From Diadophis punctatus similis (Eukaryota; Chordata; Lepidosauria; Squamata; Dipsadidae), in the NCBI GenBank assembly GCA_023053685.1, contig JALIGW010000021.1, forward strand, positions 12,752,498 to 12,816,497: DNA of 64,000 nucleotides. The letters run 5' to 3'. Every line of letters starts with the position of its first letter. Positions within the stretch are counted from its first letter, which is position 1. Of the stretch, positions 42,746 to 53,729 are shown piece by piece. The notes below the pieces were generated by a model. It was given only the letters and a program-made list of their open reading frames with translations. It did no database searches and was not told the origin of the DNA. The position numbers and the translations under genes are program-made.

Positions 42746-44664
42746 GTTAAAAAGAATAAACTTGGTTTGGATGGCTACCTGAGAATCCTTTATTGAATAG
42801 CACAGCAACAGTAGCTCTAAAACAATCCAATACACTCATGAGTCCTCCAAGCAAATGAACGCCCCGCCGAATATTTTATCAAACATCCCTAGACAGCTGA
42901 TCAGAAAACTTAAAACTGCCTCAGTTTAAAAACTTGCTCACTGTAAGAACTTAAGTTACGGACAAACTTCAAGGTTATACTAATGATGGATCCCTTGAAC
43001 AGGGAGGAATACACTGGGTGAACATCTTCAAACACCCAGACACTCATATAGCCTACAGCAAATTTTTCTTTTATGAACTATTTGCTGCACGCAAACAATT
43101 TACTCGCTTTCAGATCTGGGTCTGCGGCTTTTTAAGGTCCTTTTGTGGTGAATGGAAAGCTGAAAAGCAGAGCTCGATGAAGAGAATTAAGATGAGGTAT
43201 GAAACGTTCTCGGTACATCTAGAAAAGGAGAGCTGAGGGACAGTAAAGAAAATGTAGCTAGATTTAAATCTGCGCTTTGCAATTTAAGAAACAGGCCCGT
43301 GTGTGACAAAATCCGGGTTCCAGGTTTTCTGTATTTATCAAAAACGATATATACAGCATGCAGCCTTTTCATTTGTTTGCCTTTAGCAACAGAGATTCCA
43401 ACACAATTCTCCTATCCTTTAAAGTAAAATATTCAAAAGTGAACGTATTTTTAAATCCGCCTTGCAATTAAAAACAATGTTTTCCGTTCAAGAGAATAGA
43501 GGATAGGGGATAATATTGAAATTGTCTGCTCAGCCTACAAGACTAGCTGGTTCTGGAAGAAGCCAAAAGTTCTCCCTTGTTTCAACAGTGACCCAAAGAT
43601 CCTTGCAGCTCCAGAAACAAGAGTATCTCAGTAAATGTCGATTATTAAAGCACATTTCCCAACAAGCTACTTGGATGTCCTGCTTCAAATCGGAATGAAC
43701 AGTTAGCCTCATCCCACCACTGTTCAAATGTTTTTCCCCCCTATTTTCTTTGCAACTTCCAGCCTGATCAGGCCAGTTGGTTTCTTGCTAGTTGTCTTCT
43801 CTCCTACAGAAACATCAAATTTTGCATCGTTCTGTCCGGTTTCCAAAGAGTTATCCTCATGACAGACTGATATACGGACAGTCCCAAAGCATTTTCCATT
43901 GGGTTGGAAAGAATAAAAAGGGTGATTTAAAAAAAAAACATATGCTCTTTAAAATCAAAGACTGCAATGTCCTCAGTTTCTTAGGCCAGTTTTAGCTAAC
44001 CACCTGCCAATGTTCTAAGTTTTATCTCCGGTATAAGCCGGAATTTCTTTTTGCCCAAACCAGAAGGATTGTGTCTGCTCTAACTTAAAAGCAATATAGT
44101 GAAAAGAAGAAGAAAAAAAATCAATGAAGGACACAAAATGTGTGGACGACAATATCGATCCTTTAGCTACAGAAAAACCTTCCCCAAAGTGGTCAATATC
44201 AACCCTTAAGATTGACAAGAGACTATCCAAGAGGTCAGCATTATTATTATGATGGTTCGTTGCACAATTAGCCAGATGTTCAGGTTGGATTTGACACCTT
44301 CGTCCGCCTATCGAGTCCTTTTCACGTTGATGTTTAATGGTGTTAAAGGTCTCCTCTTAGGATGTAAGCTCTTCCCGAGTCAAGCTGCCTTTTGCAATTG
44401 ACTGATGGTGAATTTGTCAATGCATATGGCGTTTAAGTGTTGCTCCAGTTGTTTGGGAATTGCACTCAAGGCACCCTTTGCTGTTAGTACTACCTTATTA
44501 TTTGGAGAACTATTAGTTAATGTGGTGTTTATTAAATTATTTTCGTATTTGGGGTCAATGAACTATCTGAAATTTCATGGAGAGGTCAATGAACTGAAAA
44601 AGTTTGGGGACCCCCAATCTAGAGGAAGGCATTTAGTTCACAATTAAAAATCCCTTCACTGAAA
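42746..44664. other. Long SUGT1 intron segment, nothing recognised
   Basis: The exon encoding the last CS strand and the linker to SGS should lie between 40344 and 47949. No segment here encodes the expected KKPEAVRWEKLEG-like peptide in any minus frame I could read. Confidence 0.4.
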
Positions 44665-44866
44665 CTCAAAGGTGCTTTTTCAAGAGGCAACTGGGCTTTC
44701 TGGTTTTTCTTTGAAGACGTTTCACTTCTCATCCAAGAAGCTTCTTCAGCTCTTCTCAGTCATCCAGGTCATAATTGTCCCAAAAGTGCCTTTTCAAGAG
44801 GCAACTGGACTTTCTGGGGTTTTTTTTTTAAACGTTTCGCTTCTCATCCAAGAAGCTTCTTCAGCT
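44665..44866. mobile_element. Family B hairpin element, two same-direction arms
   Basis: AAAGGTGCTTTTTCAAGAGG to AAGAAGCTTCTTCAGCTCTT, then AAAAGTGCCTTTTCAAGAGG to AAGAAGCTTCTTCAGCTTCA: a direct tandem of two half-units joined by CAGTCATCCAGGTCATAATT. Confidence 0.82.
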
Positions 44867-44989
44867 TCACTGGAACCTTTTTTCCTTCTTCATTAAAGTA
44901 ATATAATAATAAATCCACCAGGATTGCTATACACAATAGAAACTTAAAGCATAAATCTGAAAATTAGTGGTTATTATATTCTATCAAGA

Positions 44990-45056
44990 ACCCCGAGTCC
45001 TACAGGATTGGGCGGCTTATAAGAACAATAAAATAAATAAAATAAATAAATAAAAC
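44990..45056 (+). mobile_element. LINE 3' tail, GGGCGGCTTATAAGAAC type
   Basis: CCCCGAGTCCTACAGGATTG and GGGCGGCTTATAAGAACAAT followed by (AAAT)n. Confidence 0.65.
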
Positions 45057-45176
45057 CCTACAATAATGTAGCAAATTTCTCAGTCACTCTTGGATTATTT
45101 TTTGAGCTGCTGCTCAGAAAGAAGAAATGTCTTGGTGTAGATACTGCTGAAAAAAGGGGGAAAGCAGCATCTAAAC

Positions 45177-45312
45177 CAGTGTTTCCCAACCTTGGCAACT
45201 TGAAGATGTCTGGACTTCAACTCCCAGAATTCCCCAGCCAGTGAATGCTGGCTGGGGAATTCTGGGAGTTGAAATCCAGACATCTTCAAGTTGCCAAGGT
45301 TGGGAAACACTG
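45177..45312. mobile_element. Family C palindromic MITE with perfect 8-bp duplication
   Basis: CAGTGTTTCCCAACCTTGGC to GCCAAGGTTGGGAAACACTG. Target duplication ATCTAAAC at 45169-45176 and 45313-45320, characteristic of hAT transposition. Confidence 0.95.
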
Positions 45313-45320
45313 ATCTAAAC

Positions 45321-46044
45321 ATTTTCTCAAGCTTTGAGAGAGCTACAATTAAAAAGAGAAATAAAATAAAGCCCATTTTCTAAACCAGATTCCCCTCCCC
45401 ATGGAAGCAAACTGAGGTTTTCAGAAGCTATCCCTAATCCATTACACTCTTTGCAATATTAAAAACAGCAAGTAAATTGTTTATTGTGACAGCAGACAAA
45501 ACACTCGCATTTTTCATCGCCAATTAGATCCTCTCGCAAGAAACAAGCAAAAAAAAAACTGTGCTCATTAAGAAGAGTTAATATAATCTCATTATCATTT
45601 GTGATATCCTAGCTGTGATATCATATGTCCGTTTTCTCACTTGTATTTTTTAAAAAAGCATTACTGATTCCACAAAGACAAATACTATTTCACACACACA
45701 CACCCAAACCAGATTAGCAAACAATCCTGCTGAACCTCCAGGCTCCAGATTTTACACCTTGGAAATTGTTTTGTTTAAAAAAAAAACAATGCAGCAGATT
45801 CACTTTGACAAATTAAAGAACAGAGCATGATTAGTTTTTTTATTCTATTAACGTCTCTCCCAATCTTCCTAAGAGCTGTCGCTGGGGAAATTTTTTTTTT
45901 GACAAGATGAAAACTTGTCATTTTCACAGGTTCAGTTAACTAATTGTGGCACACAAGTTTAAAAGATTTTTTTTAAAGTTTTTTTAAAAAAACCCATTGC
46001 TCTTTAAACATAGAGTTCCAGAGAAAGGGATACGACCCAGTTCT
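45321..46044. other. Intron sequence; nothing recognised
   Basis: AT-rich with A and T runs. Confidence 0.4.
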
Positions 46045-46432
46045 ACAGGTAGTCCTCAACTTACGGCAACTGAGCCCAAAACTGAAGTGAGAAATTTGTT
46101 AAGTGACTTTTGCCCCTTTTTACAAAGTTTCTTGCCACGTTTTGTTACGTGAACCACTGCAGTTGTTAAATTAGTAACCCGGTTGTTAAGTGAATCTGAT
46201 TTCCTCCCCTGACTTTGCTTGCCAGGTTGCAAAGGGGATCGCACGTGACCCTGGGACCCTTCAGCCGTCATAAATATTAACCGCTTGTCAACATCCGAAT
46301 GTAAATCACGTGACCATGAGGATGCTGCAACGTTCGTAAGTGTGAAAAATGTTCGTAAGTCAATTTTTTTCAGTAGTGTCGTAACTTGGAACAGTCACTA
46401 AATGAACGGTTGTAAGTCGAGGATTACCTATA
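46045..46432 (+). mobile_element. Family A MITE, with a partial copy at 46446-46520
   Basis: AGGTAGTCCTCAACTTACGG to GGTTGTAAGTCGAGGATTAC. A second start, AGGTAGTCCTCAATTTACAA, follows at about 46454 and is cut short. Confidence 0.87.
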
Positions 46433-46804
46433 GCTTCTGACAGGGTTCTATATAGGTAGTCCTCAATTTACAAATGATCATTTAATGCTGTTCAAACTAA
46501 GGGCAGTCTTCAAAAAAAAGTTACTTATTATGTGTTGTTGCACAATCAGCCGGATGTTCTGGCATTTTTCTCCATCGATCAGGTCATTTAAAGTGATTGA
46601 TTGATTTATTATCCCTTGGGCCATATCAAAGTTATCAAGTCCTTCTCAAGGAGCTGCTGGGATGGGCAGATGCCACTTCAACTACGGGGAGTCTCAGGCT
46701 TTTTGTGTCAGCAAATCAAAAGCTCTGGAATCAAATTATTGGAATTATTTCCACGCTGTTCAGATTTGGAAGGAGGGACTGCTAAAAAAGCAAAGCTCTG
46801 AACT

Positions 46805-47760
46805 CTAGGGCGGGGGGGGGGTCTGCAAAGAGCCATTTGGACCCCTTTGCCACATAAAAGAAAACACCGGGAGTCACAAAACCTGAGTGGGCGTGGCCAA
46901 CTCAACATCACTCCCACCCAGTCACATGACACCTCCCAGCCACGCCTACCCAGGTTTTGTGGCTCCAGTTTTTCTGTGGGAAATGGGTCTCTCTCTCTCT
47001 CTCTCTGCCTCCCTCTCATTTGTTTTTCTCTTTTTCTTCTCCCTCTTCCTCTTTTTTCTTTTTCTCTCTCCCTTCTCTCATTTTTTCCCTCTTTTCCATC
47101 TCTCATTCTCTCCCTTCAGCTCTCTTTTCTCTCTCCCTCTTTCCCCCTTCTCTCTCTCTTTCCTCTCTGTCATTCTCTCCCTCCATCATTTTCTCATCTC
47201 TCTCTGTCTCTCCCCCCTTATTTATCTCTCTTCTTTGGCCGCCCAGACATCGCTCAGCTGGAGGAGTAAAGAAGCTCAGGGCAGCAGGAAAAGGGGGCTG
47301 GCCCCGCCGAACCTCGCATGCCCATCCCGGGGATCAGGCTCGGAGAAAGTCGGAGCCCCCTCAGCAAAGACACTCGCCCGTCAGCCGGTCAACCCGCCCG
47401 CCCTTGCTGTGCGTATAGCGAGGGTATCCCCGCTCGTGCGCGCCCTCCCGGCCCTGTAACAGCCGGCCAGGGAGTTGTGTAAGGAGAAGGGTCGTCTTTG
47501 GGGAAGCCGCTGCCGCAGTTCGTGCTTGCTCCTCAGCCGCGGGCCTGTCCCCCTTTCTGTTGTACCCTCCTCCCGGATCCCATTCCCACCACGCCAGCCC
47601 TCGTGTTAGCGAGGTTGGCGTCGGCCACAACCGGGTTGGGCCAGTGTCTCGGGGCGGAGAGCAGGTCGCGCAACCGGGTCGGCAGGGAGCCGCAGCAGTG
47701 GGGTCAAAGAGCCACATGCAGCTCTGGAGCTGCGGGTTGCCGACACACGCTCTAAGGTGT
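46805..47760. mobile_element. Large GC-rich MITE-like element with (CT)n core
   Basis: Ends GGTCTGCAAAGAGCCATTTG and AGAGCCACATGCAGCTCTGG. Interior (CT)n-rich block at 46987-47225, then about 500 bp of CpG-rich sequence (GCGCGCCCTCCCGGCCCTGT, GGGGAAGCCGCTGCCGCAG). No supported coding frame. Sits inside a SUGT1 intron. Confidence 0.5.
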
Positions 47761-47949
47761 TCCTTATTTCCAAAAATGCCCAAGAACCGAATTTTCTTCG
47801 AAAATAACAAGTAATGGTGGCTACTTGGTTGGACATGTGCTTACCTAAACAAGGACAAGAATGACAAGACATGCCCCTGTCCACTTAGGCAGGATAAAAA
47901 TGTGAACTGGAGGTGGCAAAAATCATTTGTTCCTTTTAAAAAAAATTAC

Positions 47950-48057
47950 CTTGGTTGAAAGAACTTTAAATAAACTTTGCTCTGGGACTATGGAATGAAG
48001 AAGATGAAGTTTTAGCTTGTGGTTCTCCTCGGACGAGAGCGTCAGTGAAACATTTAG
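47950..48057 (-). CDS. SUGT1: SUGT1 exon, second half of CS domain
   Basis: Acceptor CTGTCTCAACAG, donor ACCAAG-GTAATT; exactly 36 codons in phase 0/0. Encodes LNVSLTLSSEENHKLKLHLL and HSIVPEQSLFKVLSTK, against family LSALVKLPSGEDYNLKLELL and HPIIPEQSTFKVLSTK. This is the middle of the p23-like CS beta-sandwich, which contacts the HSP90 N-terminal domain. The first residues are the most diverged part. Next exon (EIKLKKPEAVRWEK in the family) not found. Confidence 0.94.
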
Positions 48058-48520
48058 CTGTTGAGACAGACAACACATCACAATCCAGCCATTAGTAAAG
48101 CGAATTTCCTAATCTTCATTTTAGCTATTCAGAAACAATGAATTCAAATAATCTTCCCTGGAAACTGTTAATGTACTCAGGCATAAGAATTTCAAAAGAA
48201 AGAGGATAGTTAACCAACCGAAGATATATATTCTTAGGCACCAGAAAAGTTATTTCTGATCAAAAAGCTATTAGGGCAGATTGTTAGGAAAGGTTTAGAT
48301 ACAATTTCAAGTGTAGCAACTGATCCAAAGTTATAAATAAGTAAACTGAGAAACGATAGAATTTCTTTTTCCAGTGTTATGTTTTCATTCCTTCAAGTTA
48401 CAATATAAAGTAGCAACTTGTAGAACCTCAAAATATACAATATCAGTAATGAAAGTAATGCATTTTTTTCAATTAAATACTGGCAGAGAACCATAGAATA
48501 TCGTAGCAACATCTAAAGCA
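48058..48520. other. Intron sequence; nothing recognised
   Basis: No repeat or exon recognised. Confidence 0.4.
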
Positions 48521-48625
48521 GAGGTCTTCAAACTTGGCAACTTTAAGACTTGTGGACTTCAACTCCCAGAATTGAAGTTGGTCCATAAGTCTTAAAGTTG
48601 CCAAGTTTGGGGACCCCTGGTCTAA
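48521..48625. mobile_element. Family C element, short copy
   Basis: CTTCAAACTTGGCAACTTTA, GTGGACTTCAACTCCCAGAA, then inverse AAGTCTTAAAGTTGCCAAGT. Confidence 0.78.
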
Positions 48626-48704
48626 AACATCATTTCCTCCTAACCTAGCCTGCAAAAACAACTTTGGTTCAGTTCTGAACCTCAAAATAGGGTGCCTATA
48701 TTAC

Positions 48705-48801
48705 CTCTTTCTCCGAGAATGTTATGTTTACATCATCTTGCTTCGCATTTTTGATCATGATGGTTACAATGACATGAGAATCGGTTTGGTACCAGTCATA
48801 C
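48705..48801 (-). CDS. SUGT1: SUGT1 exon, start of CS domain
   Basis: Acceptor CTCCCTAAAG, donor AAAGAG-GTAATA. The first G completes AA|G (Lys), then 32 codons: [20 protein letters not shown] and [12 protein letters not shown]. Family YDWYQTES-VVITLMIKN and FSEKE are matched closely. YDWYQ opens the CS domain, the HSP90-binding module. Confidence 0.97.
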
Positions 48802-49077
48802 CTTTAGGGAGGGGAGAAAAAGATTTGTTACACAAACATTGAATGCTGGTTTTCCATTTTGACACCTGAGAAGTAAAAACTCTGATTCAAGTAAGCCCCT
48901 CTTAATAGCTCTCCGTGCTACGAAGTTTTGGATTTGAACTTCCATATAAACTTTTCTTAAAGGTTACATTTATAGTCAACTTGTTTTATGCTAATGAATA
49001 AAGTTCATTGGCATAAAACAAAGTTATTTTCAAAGTGGAATCCAGAATACACTAGCTACGGCTTAACTAGCTGTAGT

Positions 49078-49316
49078 ATAGCAATAGCAATAGCACTTAG
49101 ACTTATATACCGCTTCATAGTGTTTTTTACAGCTCTCTCTAAGTGGTTTACAGAGTGTCAGCATATTGCCCCCAATAATCTGGGTCCTCATTTTACCCAC
49201 CTCGGAAGGATGGAAGGCTGAGTCAACCTTGAGCCTGGTGAGATTTGAACTGCTGCTAGCAGTCAGCTGAAGTAGCCTGCAGTACTGCACTCTAACCACT
49301 GCGCCACCTGGGCTCT
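49078..49316 (-). mobile_element. SINE1 copy in SUGT1 intron
   Basis: AGCAATAGCAATAGCACTTA to GCAGTACTGCACTCTAACCA and CTGCGCCACCTGG. Confidence 0.9.
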
Positions 49317-49529
49317 AGTATGTCCAGATTCACACAGTGCCGATATGTTAAAGCAGAAATTTTCAATTTCCTCCGCCAGCCTTCAGAAATATGGAAGGGG
49401 TCAGTATGTGTAAACCAAAGTTTAGAAGGCTAACTTTACTGCAAACGTGAAATCCCAGTTAGTTTTATGTCTGAATGCAGCCACAGGATTCTGTAGAATC
49501 TTTGGAAATTTGGAAATCTTCGGAAATTG

Positions 49530-49832
49530 ACATGATAGCAGTGTTGCAATATGTGAGGGGCTGCCACAAAGAAAAAGGGGTCAACCTATTTTCCAAAGCA
49601 CCTGAAAACAAAACAAAGCAAGCCATGGATGGAAGCTCACCAAGGGGAAGAGCAACCTGGAAATAAGGAGAAATTCCCTGACAGGGAAAACAATAAACCA
49701 GGCTTGACTCCCAAAGTTGTGGGTGCGCCATCACTAGACGTTTTCAAAAAGGGATTAGACAACCAGGGTCTCCTGCTTGAGCAGAGGGTTGGACTAGAAG
49801 ACCTTCAAGGTCCCTTCCAGCTCTGTTCTTGG
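49530..49832 (+). mobile_element. CR1 3' part
   Basis: GACATGATAGCAGTGTTGCA, GAGGGGCTGCCACAAAGAAA, GGTTGGACTAGAAGACCTTC. Diverged, frame broken. Confidence 0.87.
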
Positions 49833-50625
49833 CAAGAAGTATTTTTTCCCACTCCAATAAGAAGTAAAGTTGCTGGAATACTTGGTACCAGCCTGGTACT
49901 GATCTTATTCTTCAGTGACATTTTAAGACACAATAAAAGTTCATGTAAAGAAACTGAGGCCAAACACATAGGGGTAACGGTTGTTCAGCTCTTACAGGGG
50001 GGAAAAAGGCAAGGAAAAATGAATTCTTTTAACTCAACAGAGCAACCATTTTAATCTATTTTTAACTAGACACATCCCTGCACTAATAGAACAATACTGG
50101 ACTGAGATTGGATGAAAAATAGATGGAATCAAAGATTACATTAGCCATGCTGAACCCAAAGGTTAATAGTAATGAATTCCGGATCCTTTGTGGCTTACAA
50201 ATGGTGTGTGCATTATCGGGCAAATCAGCCACGCATTAAAATGTAGAAATACCTTGTATCAGTGTTGTTAATCCCTGCCCTGGAGAGTCCCACTTGTGTT
50301 TAAAATAAAACAAAGCAAACTCAAGAAAAGGTCCCACACTGATGGGATGCCAACAAAACAAACTTCTTGTCAGGTCTGCCGTTGCTTCAGCCTACTTACC
50401 AAAACACCAAATTCGAATACTATTCGACACCATGCACTGGTCAAGCGGGGGGAGGGGCTTGGGAAAAGGGGAAACAGCAGGCTTTGAGAGGGGTATATTC
50501 AGATTCAGCTTTGCTTACGCTGTAATCACTTGGCTTTAGTAAAAATATACCTTTCGCTACAAATGGAGTCGAGGGTCTTTCTTTCCTAAATGCCCAAGCT
50601 GGGAGAAGCCTGACACCTCTCTACT
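49833..50625. other. Intron sequence; nothing recognised
   Basis: No repeat or exon recognised. Confidence 0.4.
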
Positions 50626-51025
50626 GTATAGACCAGTGATGGCGAACCTATGGCACGGGTGCCACAGGTGGCATGCGGAGCCATATCTGAGGGCACGCGA
50701 GGAGTTGCCTTGTGTCAGCTCCAGTGCGCATGTGTGCGCTGGTTAGCTGATTTTTGGCCTTCTTTTCGGCTGTTTTTGCTCTCCCCAGGCTTCAGGAAAG
50801 CCTCCTGAACCCTGGGAACGGCGAAAAATGGCCCAGTGGGCCTACCGGAAGTCCGGAGGCTTCAGTGAGGCCTGTGTACATGCGTGGGGGGGCAGTGTGG
50901 CGGTTGTGCGCTTGCACGGGGGGGGCATTGCATTATGGGTGTGGGCACGCACGCACATGCTATCGCGCGCACGCACACCCTTTTGGCACCCGAGCCAAAA
51001 AAGGTTCGCCATCACTGGTATAGAC
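50626..51025. mobile_element. Family D hAT MITE, complete, with 8-bp duplication
   Basis: Element 50634-51017: CAGTGATGGCGAACCTATGG to AAAAAGGTTCGCCATCACTG (about 15-bp inverted ends). Flanked by perfect GTATAGAC at 50626-50633 and 51018-51025. Interior GC-rich, no transposase. Confidence 0.95.
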
Positions 51026-51109
51026 CATATTGGAATATAGCACATTTCTACCTTATTTAAAAGTCACATCAGGATGTACTGTTTAAGATGGGGAGGATGG
51101 GTGGGAATT

Positions 51110-51272
51110 TCCCAATTCCTTGGGAAACATTCCACTTCTCATCCAAGAAACTTCTTCAGCTCAAGAATTCCAAGAAGCTTCTTCGATGAGAAGCGAAACA
51201 TTTTCCAAGAAAACCCCAAAAAAAGTCCAGTTGCCTTTTGGAAAAAGGCGCTTTTGGGACTTGGCCATGACT
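51110..51272. mobile_element. Family B hairpin element, short two-arm copy
   Basis: AACATTCCACTTCTCATCCA with AAGAAACTTCTTCAGC, then AGAAGCTTCTTCGATGAGAA and AAAAGTCCAGTTGCCTTTTG in inverse. Confidence 0.8.
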
Positions 51273-51357
51273 GAAATACATAAAACCGAATAGTCTCCTC
51301 CCAGGTTTATTGGGCGCAGTGACTGGAAGAGGCAACATTGTTAAGATGCTATTAGAA

Positions 51358-51760
51358 TATAGAACAGCAGAGTTGGAAGGGACCTTGGAGATCTTCTAGT
51401 CCAACCCCCTGCTCAGGCAGGAAACCTTATACCGGGGTGTCAAACTCGCGTCATGTGACATATCGCGACTTTCCCCCCCTTCGCTGAACCGGGCATGGGC
51501 GTGGCCAACATGTGACACATCTGGCCCACGAGTTTGACAGCCCTGCCCTGTACCATTTCAGACAAATGGTTGTCCAATCTCTTCTTAAAAACTTCTAGTA
51601 TGAAGCATTCACAATTTCTGGAGGCAAGTTGTTCCACTGGTTAATTGTTCTCACTGTTAGGAAATTTCTCCTTAATTCCAGGTTGCTTCTCTCCCTGATT
51701 AGTCTCCATCCATTGGTTCTTGTCCTGCCTTCTGGTGCTTTGGAGAATAGGTAGATCTTT
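51358..51760 (-). mobile_element. CR1 3' part, interrupted by a family F MITE
   Basis: CAGAGTTGGAAGGGACCTTG to GGAAACCTTATAC, then the insertion at 51433-51545, then CATTTCAGACAAATGGTTGT to CTTGTCCTGCCTTCTGGTGC. Confidence 0.9.
51433..51545. mobile_element. Family F MITE, short copy inside CR1
   Basis: CGGGGTGTCAAACTCGCGTC to CACGAGTTTGACAGCCCTG. Flanks CCTTATAC / CCCTGTAC agree at 6 of 8 positions, an aged hAT-type duplication. Confidence 0.75.
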
Positions 51761-52016
51761 AGGAAGGATGTCAAAAAAAAATGGGGGAAGGGAAGTGTGC
51801 TATTGATGTTTAGGGCAGGGCTTCCCTTCACTGACAAAACAGGAGGAAATTGGCAAACTGCTTCACAGAAGTCCTTCACCTGGCTGAGAATGATACGGTT
51901 GGTTGAGTACCATTCACCGACAGGCACCTAAGAGTGAGTTGCAGACACCATGCAAAATGTTCACATATTTTTTATAAAATGCACACAATGCTGACATCGT
52001 TAACCACAAAACTTAC

Positions 52017-52036
52017 TTGATCTTAGATGGCCACAC
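52017..52036 (-). CDS. SUGT1: SUGT1 20-nt exon
   Basis: Acceptor TTGCAACCCCAG, donor ATCAA-GTAAGT. Encodes VWPSKIK (last Lys split AA|G with the next exon). The family has VWTHQSKIK or longer here. The exon is far below usual vertebrate exon size, but phases fit both neighbours exactly. Confidence 0.85.
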
Positions 52037-52224
52037 CTGGGGTTGCAGAAACATGAGGGACATCATCGGAAGGAAAAGAGGTTGAATAGTTAAAAACAAT
52101 TAATGTCGGTTTTAAGCCAAGCATCCGGCCCGCGGGAGGCCAGTTTGACACTCCTGTTCTAGACAGCCTCCAATATATATACTGCATTTTTGTATTTAAT
52201 TTAATTTCTTTATTTTTATCCCAC

Positions 52225-52790
52225 CTTTATTCTTTTTTATAAATAATTCAAAGTAGCGAACATATCTAATACCCCTTCTTCATCCTATCTCCCCACAACA
52301 ACCACCCTGTGAGGTGGGTTCGGCTGAGAAATAGTGACTGGCCCAAAGTCACCTAGCTGGCTTTCCTGCCTAAGGCGGGACTAGAACTCACTGTCTCCTG
52401 GTGATTGGCCCAAAGGTCGCCCAGCTGGCTTTCCTGCCTAAGGCGGGACTAGAACTCACTGTCTCCTGGTGATTGGCCCAAAGTCACCTAGCTGGCTTTC
52501 CTGCCTAAGGCGGGACTAGAACTCACTGTCTCCTGGTGATTGGCCCAAAGGTCGCCCAGCTGGCTTTCCTGCCTAAGGCGGGACTAGAACTCTCAATATC
52601 CTGGTGATTGCCCAAAGTCACCCAGCCTGCTTTCCTGCCTAAGGCGGGACTAGAACTCACAGTCTCCTGGTGATTGGCCCAAAGTCACCCAGCTTGTTGT
52701 CCTGCGTAAGGTGGGTCTAGCGTTTATAATCTTAAATTTCTAGCCTAGCGCCTTAATCACTAGACAAAACTGGTTCTCCGTATATTACAG
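52225..52790. repeat. MIR-like SINE core amplified as a ~68-bp tandem repeat
   Basis: The unit TTGGCCCAAAGTCACCTAGC / TGGCTTTCCTGCCTAAGGCG / GGACTAGAACTCACTGTCTC recurs six times from about 52333 to 52700. Flanks ACAACCACCCTGTGAGGTGG and TAGCGCCTTAATCACTAGAC belong to the single-copy parent repeat, which resembles MIR/core-SINE. CACCTAGC and CGCCCAGC unit types alternate. Confidence 0.85.
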
Positions 52791-52994
52791 TTTTGCACTG
52801 CAGATAACATTTATCATTTTGTCACTGAAAAATAACACATAGTTATTGTCACACTGTCACGGAACTACAGGATACAACTTACATTTTAAAAAAAGACAAA
52901 TTTCATGTGGACAAAGGAAAAGCTATTTTAAAGATAACTACAATTACATTTTAATCAATTAATCTGCAAATCAATCTATTAGAAAAATCCGTAC

Positions 52995-53017
52995 CATTTC
53001 TGCTTGTGATCCAGACG
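52995..53017 (-). CDS. SUGT1: SUGT1 23-nt exon
   Basis: Acceptor TTTTCCTTTGCAG, donor GAAATG-GTACGG (GT donor with poor +3 to +6 context). With the preceding G it encodes ASGSQAEM, aligning with family QNGSESEV. The phase is 1 in and 0 out. The weak donor could make inclusion variable. Confidence 0.82.
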
Positions 53018-53729
53018 CTGCAAAGGAAAAACAATTCAGGTTTTCAGACAAAACTCTTAACAAAGCACAAGCATGTTTTTTTAAGATACATATAAAGTAA
53101 TCGTATAACACACTAGCTCCTATTTTCCATTTCTCCATCAATATTTTACTATATAAATGAGCTTTAATACTTAATTGAAAGTGGGACTTCTCAAATAAAA
53201 CATTACAGATTGCATCATTGGCTTGAAAAGGTTTTGGTAATAAAAGTAGGTGTGACAGATCGAGTATTGAAACAGCTTTGATTAACTCGCATCGTTTCTT
53301 TTAATCAAAGGTTTATCCATGCAGTCAGTTATGTTCCCATAAAATCTTCCAACTGTTCAGAATTGGCTTTATTGATTAGTAAATCTAAACGGAGTTGTTT
53401 CACACTCCGAAATAAAAAAACGAGGAAATTCAACTTTGCGTAACATTTTGCAAAATGCCTGTTTATAACTTAAAAACAAAACCCCACTCCCAACCATTTT
53501 GCCAATGACGATCCTATAAAATTAAATGGGTGCCTAAAGGCTGGCTTTCCTTAATATTGTATGTTGACTTCTAAGACAGACATTAGAAAAGGTTATTAAG
53601 GATATTCTGGGCAGAAATTTAGAGACTGACTAGAAATCATATTCACTGCAGGTAATACAGAGCACAAGCCAACATAAATCTGTTTAGATCATAAAACTAG
53701 ATTCAAGGCCTTTCGCACAGAGGTTTTTA
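53018..53729. other. Intron sequence; nothing recognised
   Basis: No repeat or exon recognised. Confidence 0.4.

Noticed and set aside
43530..43727. Minus-strand peptide LKQDIQVACWEM as the missing CS/SGS exon
   Set aside because: Only a few scattered matches, no acceptor in the right place, wrong continuation.
46805..47820. GC-rich block as a CpG-island promoter or first exon of a new gene
   Set aside because: MITE-like ends and lack of a splice-compatible coding frame make a repeat more likely; kept only as a finding.
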